Below the pieces are notes generated by a model. It was not told the DNA's origin, searched no databases, and worked only from the letters and a program-made list of their open reading frames with translations. The translations under genes and the position numbers were made by a program. Shown piece by piece: positions 61,701 through 64,000 of a DNA stretch of 64,000 nucleotides. Within the stretch, counting starts at the first letter, position 1. The number at the start of each line of letters is the position of its first letter. Source of the stretch: Lepturacanthus savala (lineage: Eukaryota; Chordata; Actinopteri; Scombriformes; Trichiuridae); contig CM060470.1 of the NCBI GenBank assembly GCA_030544235.1, forward strand, positions 6,512,856 to 6,576,855. Direction: 5' to 3'.

Positions 61701-64000
61701 CATGAAGAAGATTTAAGAGCTGGTTTTGTTTCCCTCTCGAGAGTAAGAAAGAAGAATCATGTTGGTAAGGTTGAAGTTAAAGTTGTAAAAAAAACTTTTC
61801 AAGGGAATGGATGCCAATAGGAAATCACACAGGATTTATATGTTGCCACCTTGTGGATATTAAATTCCCTGCACTAGAGGGAACCAGACTCACAGCTAAT
61901 GGAAAAAAAGTGCCTCTGACGCAAATCATGTTTCCTGTCATAAATAAACTCAAGGATTAGTGCTCAAAGTGCATGGAGAAGCCTGTTCTCCTGTGATATT
62001 CTACCTCCTGCACCAAGCTAAGGTGTTTATCTCTCTATCTTCAGTGTCCACTTAAGTCTGCGGCAATGGAAAACTCCTTTAATAATAAATGGTGGTGTCA
62101 GAACTGTGGTGGCAGAGTCACCATAAAGTCTGCGTCTGAATTTGTGAAACATGTGCGGCCTTGTATGTGGAAGCACACGCATGTAGTGTGTGTAAACGTC
62201 TGGTGTGAGTGCGTAAAGTGTCTGTGTATCGGCCACAGGATGTGTTATTGTCTTAGGGGCAGAAGTTCTTCCTGTTTATCATGGGACTGCTTCCTTCCTT
62301 CCACACATTTTCCAGCCATAGGAAGACTAGGAGGTATCAGTCAAACCCTCTGCCTTGTATCCTCTCCTTGTTTCCTCCGATTGCCTCCTTACTCCTTCCT
62401 GACCTGGACACAAATAAAAAAAACACACTAAATAGGGGGATGTGAACAGAAGGGATTGTTATCACTGCTGCTCGCAGCATTGTGTACCCATTCTGAATGC
62501 TTGTCCGTTTGAAACACGTGCCAGTTCACAGCGGGCCCGTTGCTGGAAGTGCCGCTTGCAGCTTTGTCAAGAAGCGCTCATCCAGTCTTTACACGTGATG
62601 CTGCACGCCCATGGGTCCTCAGCGATACACCCACCAAGTGTGAAGTTGATCAGCTGAACATGTTCTGGACATATGCAAAGTCATATATATGCAAACAGAG
62701 ACACAGAGTTGTCTTCCTCCATAGTTAAGTAATGTGGCAACACTTTACTTGACAGGTCAGCTCATAAAAACATTCATAGCAGCTGTTGTAAACTGCACTT
62801 AAATAATTCATGACTGTTTCATGCAGCACAACATTCAGACTACACTGAATCACGACAACTTATCAAAATAAAAGTCCAATAATTGCAAAGCAGCATTGCC
62901 GATTTTGTTCCAAACCTCTTTACCTGATGATATCACATCATATAGAGAGAGAAGCAAATAATTTTGGTTTCATAAAAATTAAACACTGGATAGTAAAGTA
63001 GCTAAATTCAACTGATCCTTATTTGTGTTACCTGGAGCAGTTGGACATTCTCAGCAATGCTGCTTTGCAATTAATGGACTTTTATTTTGACAAGTTGACG
63101 TCATTCTGTTTCCACATTCATGAAAGGTTTAGTACGAATGTTGAGTCTCATGAAAGATACAATGAATACTTTATGTGCAGTTTATGACAGCTGCTATGAA
63201 CGTGTTATGAACTCACACATCAAGTATAGTGTTACTAATGATGCTGCTACAATGCCACCTATTGGCCTACTGGTATCAAACTTTTTATGGTCATTCAGAC
63301 ATCATAACTACACATGTCCACCAAATGTGGTTTCAGTTGCACAATATGTACAGGAGATATGATATGGATATTTAATAGGCACAGTTTATAGGGTAAGATT
63401 TGTCTGGATCCACTGAAGCTAGGAAAAGGAAATTTTGATTCTAAGACTCACGGTTAAAAATGTATAGGTCAAAACGTAACGTTTCTTGCTATAGCACCAC
63501 CATCTGACCAAATTACACCAAATAAGAGTACTCACCAAACATGATTGGATGAACGGTTGTCAAGATATACGGCAAACTTATAGACTGACGGACAAACAGA
63601 GATTCAGTTTTTAGTAGAGAAAAGGCCTAAAAATTAAAAATGAAGTTTTTTTTTCTGTGTCTTCTCTCTAGCTGTAAAGAGTCCCTGTTCACCCACGGAG
63701 AGGAGGGTGAGCCGCAGCACCCAGTCCTACGGCTCCTTCACCATCACCCCGTTCACCACCAGCAAGGAGAACCTCCCCGTGCTCAACACACGCATCATCT
63801 GCCCCGGTAAACACACGCCAGAGTCATTGAACTCATCACATTGCAGAGCATGCAAGGGCTAATTTGCTTGGACCTTCACCACAAACAGACAAGGTCGGGA
63901 TCATTCAGACACTTGTGTGACGGATATGTATATTTTGTGTGTGTGTGTGTGTGTGTGTAGGCTTGCGGGCAGGTCTGGCTGCCTCTATAGCTGGCAGCTC
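20744..64000 (+). CDS. DGKH: DGKH, diacylglycerol kinase eta: coding exons 1-17 (3' part beyond window)
   Basis: Seventeen exons join into one open frame of 781 codons plus two bases: 20744-21025, 31265-31375, 36774-36854, 47151-47255, 48779-48911, 52824-52930, 53434-53559, 54182-54284, 56685-56847, 57136-57244, 58242-58463, 58704-58795, 60229-60328, 60452-60755, 61239-61370, 63672-63806, 63961-64000+. All use GT-AG. The product phosphorylates diacylglycerol to phosphatidic acid, ending DAG signalling and feeding lipid signalling at membranes. Domain order is that of type II DGKs: PH (about 97-192), C1 zinc fingers (206-255 and 278-328), DAGK catalytic domain (about 362-500), acidic linker, accessory domain starting about 755. 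DGKH was chosen over its paralogue DGKD because of overall residue match (for example the acidic Ser N-terminus) and because VWA8 is next door, as in human. The SAM domain of longer isoforms would lie to the right. Confidence 0.95.
21026..31264. other. DGKH intron 1 (10.2 kb)
   Basis: No exon required (exon 1 to 2 joins in phase 0). A long AT microsatellite at 21724-21796, short GT runs near 23143-23158 and 26745-26762. The stretch 24000-27700 is repeat-poor with balanced composition; its open frames (for example 25700-26089) have no recognisable domain. First introns of this kind often hold enhancers, but nothing specific is visible. Confidence 0.65.
21724..21796. repeat. AT dinucleotide microsatellite
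   Basis: About 36 perfect AT units in DGKH intron 1. Confidence 0.97.
31265..31375 (+). CDS. DGKH: DGKH exon 2: PH domain, first strands
   Basis: 111 bases, 37 codons (95-131): TSIKEGLLLKQTSSFQRWKK then RYFKLRGRTLYYAKDAK. KEGxLxKQ...WKKRYFxL is the classic start of a PH domain, with basic residues of the beta1-beta2 phosphoinositide loop. Acceptor CCCTCTAG, donor GTACGC; phase 0 on both sides. Confidence 0.96.
31735..32600 (+). pseudogene. Degenerate LINE (L2/CR1-like) reverse transcriptase fragment
   Basis: Frame-shifted remains of a non-LTR retrotransposon ORF2. Upstream part resembles the linker before the RT domain (HIEEILRKMKPCTRALDPIP). RT motif A is seen as LDLSAAFDTV (32266-32295), and the catalytic YADD block as CYADDTQLYI (32546-32575) in a different frame. 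The stretch between the linker and motif A is shorter than in intact elements, indicating internal deletion. Stops and frameshifts mean it is dead. Clade assignment is by resemblance to abundant teleost elements. Confidence 0.8.
32682..32749. repeat. TA dinucleotide microsatellite
   Basis: About 34 TA units just downstream of the LINE fragment, possibly grown from its 3' end. Confidence 0.97.
33294..33440 (+). CDS. Candidate cassette exon inside the DGKH PH domain (not in canonical DGKH)
   Basis: Between exons 2 and 3, TGCACTAG followed by 147 bases without a stop, then donor GTGAGA. The length is a multiple of three and both flanking exons join in phase 0, so inclusion would add 49 residues (SGSALARWQERALRRMSRSR ... 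GASGSEEGL) after YYAKDAK, in a loop of the PH domain. The segment is strikingly GC- and CpG-rich within an AT-rich intron and is preceded by a GT repeat (about 33256-33280). I do not recognise the peptide. Other readings: an intragenic CpG island or internal promoter whose high GC makes stops rare. The open frame actually continues past the donor to 33578. Confidence 0.35.
33850..34321. mobile_element. hAT-like non-autonomous element with CCAGGGTTCCCAC ends
   Basis: Left end CCAGGATTCCCACGCG (33850-), right end GAGTGGGAACCCTGG (to 34321), imperfect inverted repeats. About 470 bases, no coding capacity. Confidence 0.65.
36774..36854 (+). CDS. DGKH: DGKH exon 3: PH domain
   Basis: 81 bases, 27 codons (132-158): SLIFDEVDLSDASVAESSTK then NVNNSFT. 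Acceptor TTTTCTGCAG, donor GTGAGT, phase 0. A (CA)9 run starts about 17 bases into the following intron. Confidence 0.96.
38043..38088. repeat. TA dinucleotide microsatellite
   Basis: 23 TA units, preceded by a CA run (about 38023-38040). Confidence 0.97.
42195..42475 (+). repeat. 3' retroposon-tail repeat (TTTATTTGTATAGCCC type)
   Basis: Starts CAAGCCAATTTTATTTGTAT, then AGCCCACAATCACA, GGGCTTTACAGTCTG and CATAGACCCTCACATCG. This block is the inverse of a tail very common in teleost genomes. A minus-strand copy lies at about 154-480. Confidence 0.7.
42699..43447. mobile_element. Long-terminal-inverted-repeat element (family C), copy 1
   Basis: Left end CACACTTTACTTGATCGGTG, right end CATCAAGTAAAGTGTTTCC. 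Inverted arms of about 200 bases also pair at TTACAAAATAAAAGTCCAAC against GTTGGACCTTTATTTTGACA, and at CATTCATGACTGTTTCATGA. The unique centre of about 350 bases has no coding frame. About 750 bases in all. A second, shorter copy is at 62735-63237. Confidence 0.75.
44445..44466 (+). repeat. Poly-C run of 22
   Basis: An uninterrupted run of 22 C in intron 3. The complementary G run could form quadruplexes. Length is sensitive to sequencing and assembly error. Confidence 0.85.
47151..47255 (+). CDS. DGKH: DGKH exon 4: PH domain C-terminal helix
   Basis: 105 bases, 35 codons (159-193): VITPFRRLILCAENRKEMED then WISSLKSVQSREHYE. The invariant Trp of the PH C-terminal helix is at DWISSL. Acceptor CTCCCTCCAG, donor GTAAGC, followed 25 bases later by a GT repeat. 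Confidence 0.96.
47256..48778. other. DGKH intron 4
   Basis: A GT repeat begins about 25 bases after the exon 4 donor (47281-47303). The rest shows no coding signal; a weak CA run sits near 48091-48101. Confidence 0.7.
48779..48911 (+). CDS. DGKH: DGKH exon 5: first C1 zinc finger, N-terminal part
   Basis: 133 bases, starting TAQFNVEHFSGMHNWYACSH and ending GVTSHGLSCE. Zinc ligands visible: H206, C219, C222, C236, in the spacing HX12CX2CX13C. Acceptor TTTGCCAG, donor GTAAGT, phase 1 out. Confidence 0.96.
50041..50885. mobile_element. Family B element (TTAAAGGTCC ends), copy 1
   Basis: Left end TTTAAAGGTCCCATATTTTA; right end GGACCTTTAATG, its inverse. The first 200 bases share with the other copies the TTTTACATCTCCTCTCAAG, CTCTAGAACAG and TATGAGCCACTTATCTGATTGG motifs. 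The interior is longer than in copy 3 and seems to contain other AT-rich repeat sequence. Confidence 0.65.
51890..52190. mobile_element. Family B element, copy 2 (worn)
   Basis: Same internal order as copies 1 and 3: AAGTACCAAAAGTC, AACATCTCCTCTCTTAAGCT, TCTAGAGCTCTAGAAAGAAC, TTAATGAGCCACTCC, and TGTGGATTGAGCATTATGAA. Ends are degraded. Confidence 0.65.
52824..52930 (+). CDS. DGKH: DGKH exon 6: completes first C1
   Basis: 107 bases: [20 protein letters not shown] then TTLASIGKDIIEDEDG. Supplies C239, H244, C247 and C255, completing HX12CX2CX13CX2CX4HX2CX7C exactly. The intron splits the finger before V238. Acceptor GTGTTTTCCAG, donor GTAAGT. Confidence 0.96.
52931..53433. other. DGKH intron 6
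   Basis: 503 bases, AT-rich, no coding or repeat signal recognised. Confidence 0.7.
53434..53559 (+). CDS. DGKH: DGKH exon 7: second C1 zinc finger, N-terminal part
   Basis: 126 bases, 42 codons (274-315): IAMPHQWLEGNLPVSAKCAV then [20 protein letters not shown] and AM. Ligands H278, C291, C294, C309, C312. Acceptor AACCTACAG, donor GTGAGA, phase 0. Confidence 0.96.
53560..54181. other. DGKH intron 7
   Basis: 622 bases, of which 366 are a complete family B element (53629-53994); the remainder is AT-rich. Confidence 0.75.
53629..53994. mobile_element. Family B element, copy 3 (most complete)
   Basis: Left end TTAAAGGTCCAATATCATAC, right end GATATGAGACCTTTAAA, inverted termini. 366 bases, with TGTGGATTGAGCATTTTGAA shared with copy 2. 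No coding capacity: a MITE-like element. Confidence 0.75.
54182..54284 (+). CDS. DGKH: DGKH exon 8: completes second C1
   Basis: 103 bases: VHTACMDLYPRKCPLGQCKV then SIIPPTALNSIDSD. H317, C320 and C328 finish the finger with canonical spacing. Acceptor TTCTGTTAG, donor GTAGGC, phase 1 out. The donor is followed 13 bases later by a long CA repeat. Confidence 0.95.
54298..54372. repeat. CA microsatellite next to the exon 8 donor
   Basis: About 31 perfect CA units (54311-54372) after a short interrupted CA start. Only 13 bases separate it from the splice donor of DGKH exon 8. Confidence 0.97.
54965..55423. mobile_element. Family A inverted-repeat element, long form with duplicated interior
   Basis: Left end CACTGCAAAACCTGAAACCT; right end AAGATTTCAGTTTCTTCAGT then TTGCAG, its inverse. 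The interior motifs (ATTATCTTATTCCACTGGCA and its inverse, GTCAATTTA, AAACAAGACCAAATTGAC) occur twice, so it looks like two copies fused or one internally duplicated. Confidence 0.7.
55470..55552. repeat. GT-rich microsatellite
   Basis: GT repeats with CT, AT and GC interruptions in intron 8. Confidence 0.95.
56685..56847 (+). CDS. DGKH: DGKH exon 9: start of DAGK catalytic domain
   Basis: 163 bases: GFWKATCPPSCASPLLVFVN then [20 protein letters not shown] and a segment ending VFDLVNGGPHLG. LLVFVNSKSGxxQG (364-378) is the first strand and nucleotide-binding loop of the DAGKc fold. Acceptor TTCTTCTCAG, donor GTGAGG, phase 2 out. Confidence 0.96.
57136..57244 (+). CDS. DGKH: DGKH exon 10: GGDGS catalytic motif
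   Basis: 109 bases: [20 protein letters not shown] then VGWVLSEIDKLNLHKQ. GGDGS (420-424) is the ATP-binding glycine loop essential for diacylglycerol kinase activity, and it is intact. Acceptor TTTTTTTCAG, donor GTAACA, phase 0 out. Confidence 0.97.
57245..58241. other. DGKH intron 10
   Basis: 997 bases without coding signal or recognised mobile element. Intron 9 (56848-57135) is likewise unremarkable. Confidence 0.7.
58242..58463 (+). CDS. DGKH: DGKH exon 11: DAGK catalytic core
   Basis: 222 bases, 74 codons (441-514): [20 protein letters not shown], then [20 protein letters not shown], to [27 protein letters not shown] (447-456) is a signature of the lipid kinase fold. The last 20 or so residues are variable. 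Acceptor TGTGTTTCAG, donor GTACTC. Confidence 0.97.
58704..58795 (+). CDS. DGKH: DGKH exon 12
   Basis: 92 bases: FHISTYEDSVAAHLTKILNS then EQHSVVISSA. Acceptor TTTTTTTTCAG, donor GTGAGT, phase 2 out. Part of the linker that follows the catalytic domain. Confidence 0.94.
58948..59256. mobile_element. Family A inverted-repeat element (reference copy)
   Basis: 309 bases. Left end CACTGCAAAAACTGAAATCT, right end AGATTTTAGTTTTTGCAGTG: near-perfect 20-base inverted termini. The interior is itself nearly palindromic: TATCTTGTTTTTGGTACAAT against TATACCAAAAACAAGATAT, and TTTCACTGGCAGATAATTTA against TAAATTATCTGCCAGTGGAA. No coding capacity, so a MITE or foldback element moved by another transposase. 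Confidence 0.85.
59257..59420 (-). mobile_element. Family B element, copy 4, reverse; second half of a split copy
   Basis: Reads, in reverse complement, as the copy 2 order: TGGTTTTAAGTACCAAAAAC, CATCTCCTCTCTCAAGC, TCTCTGGAGCTCCAGAAAG, CATTAATATTAATGAAC. The part left of the family A insertion (about 58810-58947, containing TGATGTCACAACTATA) continues it. Confidence 0.6.
60229..60328 (+). CDS. DGKH: DGKH exon 13
   Basis: 100 bases completing Lys then ILCETVKDFVAKVGKAYEKS and TENIDECDTMSLK. Acceptor CTTTTTTAG, donor GTAAGC, phase 0 out. Predicted helical linker region. Confidence 0.93.
60452..60755 (+). CDS. DGKH: DGKH exon 14: acidic linker with poly-Glu tract
   Basis: 304 bases from CAILNEKLDSLLQTLNTECQ through an acidic block (about 60549-60650; one run of eight Glu) to MLRANSLKKAVRQIIEQAER. 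The Glu tract is coded almost wholly by GAG/GAA, making a trinucleotide microsatellite in the coding sequence. The RANSLKKAVRQ motif after it is conserved in DGK eta. Acceptor GCCCGCCAG, donor GTAAAA, phase 1 out. Confidence 0.94.
60756..61238. other. DGKH intron 14
   Basis: 483 bases; 60815-60905 carries a fragment of a common fish repeat (AGTGGTGGAAAGGACATTTA then CTCAAGTGCTGTACTTAAGT), related to the fragment near 46120-46160 in opposite orientation. Confidence 0.6.
61239..61370 (+). CDS. DGKH: DGKH exon 15: charged linker
   Basis: 132 bases: VVDEQNIHTEETELPSPLEF then RKDSEEENRDSEKDEDTKEL and ETVP. Strongly acidic, low-complexity, poorly conserved in sequence but matching the charged region in family members. 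Acceptor CTCTGTTCAG, donor GTGAGT, phase 1 in and out. Confidence 0.88.
61371..63671. other. DGKH intron 15 (2.3 kb)
   Basis: Contains family C copy 2 (62735-63237) followed directly by an interspersed repeat (about 63240-63650) with the CACCACCATCTGACCAAATT and CAAGATATACGGCAAACTTA motifs. No exon seen. Confidence 0.7.
62735..63237. mobile_element. Long-terminal-inverted-repeat element (family C), copy 2
   Basis: Left end GGCAACACTTTACTTGACAG, right end CACATCAAGTATAGTGTTAC. Arms match copy 1 at 42699-43447: AATAAAAGTCCAATAATTGC with its inverse GCAATTAATGGACTTTTATT, and GTTCCAAACCTCTTTACCTG. It is about 250 bases shorter, losing most of the centre. Confidence 0.75.
63672..63806 (+). CDS. 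DGKH: DGKH exon 16: entry to accessory catalytic domain
   Basis: 135 bases: SVKSPCSPTERRVSRSTQSY, then GSFTITPFTTSKENLPVLNT and RIICP. The Ser-rich first half has several RxxS sites; SKENLPVLNTRIICPG is strongly conserved and leads into the DAGK accessory domain. Acceptor CTTCTCTCTAG, donor GTAAAC, phase 1 out. Confidence 0.95.
63937..63958 (+). repeat. GT repeat forming the exon 17 acceptor
   Basis: About 11 GT units end directly at the acceptor TAG (63958-63960) of DGKH exon 17, in the place normally held by the polypyrimidine tract. Confidence 0.95.
63961..64000 (+). CDS. DGKH: DGKH exon 17 (partial, cut by window end)
   Basis: 40 bases continuing the frame as GLRAGLAASIAGS, the first residues of the accessory domain. 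The acceptor is unusual: GT repeats run straight into TAG with almost no pyrimidine tract. The exon continues beyond 64000. Confidence 0.93.

Noticed and set aside
1..64000. CRISPR arrays, operons, tRNA or rRNA genes, integrated virus
   Set aside because: No regularly spaced repeats, no compact collinear genes, no tRNA-like cloverleaf or rRNA text noticed, and no viral coding domains recognised on either strand.

Overview
The window is nuclear DNA from a ray-finned fish, most likely a teleost. Support: two vertebrate genes with split coding exons and consensus GT-AG junctions, fairly compact introns, long CA/GT and TA microsatellites, and many short inverted-repeat elements and 3' retroposon tails of the kinds common in teleosts. 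Nothing prokaryotic or viral was seen. A finer placement (for example spiny-rayed fish) is only a guess.

Layout. Positions 1-18238 carry, on the minus strand, the first twelve coding exons (466 codons) of VWA8, a mitochondrial AAA+ ATPase that in full length ends in a von Willebrand factor A domain. The rest of VWA8 lies beyond the left edge. Positions 18239-20743 are a head-to-head promoter interval. Positions 20744-64000 carry, on the plus strand, the first seventeen coding exons (about 781 codons, the last exon cut by the window end) of DGKH, diacylglycerol kinase eta. The visible DGKH protein runs: acidic Ser-rich N-terminus, PH domain, two C1 zinc fingers, the DAGK catalytic domain, an acidic linker, and the first residues of the accessory catalytic domain. 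Every exon was placed by joining reading frames across splice sites; all phases agree and no stop codon interrupts either chain. The same divergent VWA8/DGKH pair occurs on human chromosome 13, so this is conserved synteny. The two proteins work in different places (mitochondrion; plasma and endosomal membranes), so shared position is not evidence of shared function.

The remaining sequence is intronic and rich in mobile elements: a short inverted-repeat family present at least five times (two copies involved in nested insertions), a family beginning TTAAAGGTCC present about four times, a long-terminal-inverted-repeat family present twice inside DGKH, hAT-like elements, a foldback element, and a decayed LINE reverse transcriptase fragment in DGKH intron 2.

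Most interesting for follow-up: (i) an unannotated-looking 147-bp, stop-free, GC-rich cassette in DGKH intron 2 that would insert 49 residues into the PH domain in frame; (ii) a possible alternative first exon coding for MEDVYHYTRSPVWEEL, whose phase fits DGKH exon 2; (iii) CA or GT repeats hugging several DGKH splice sites, including one acceptor whose pyrimidine tract is replaced by GT repeats; and (iv) two cases of one transposon family inserted into or by another.
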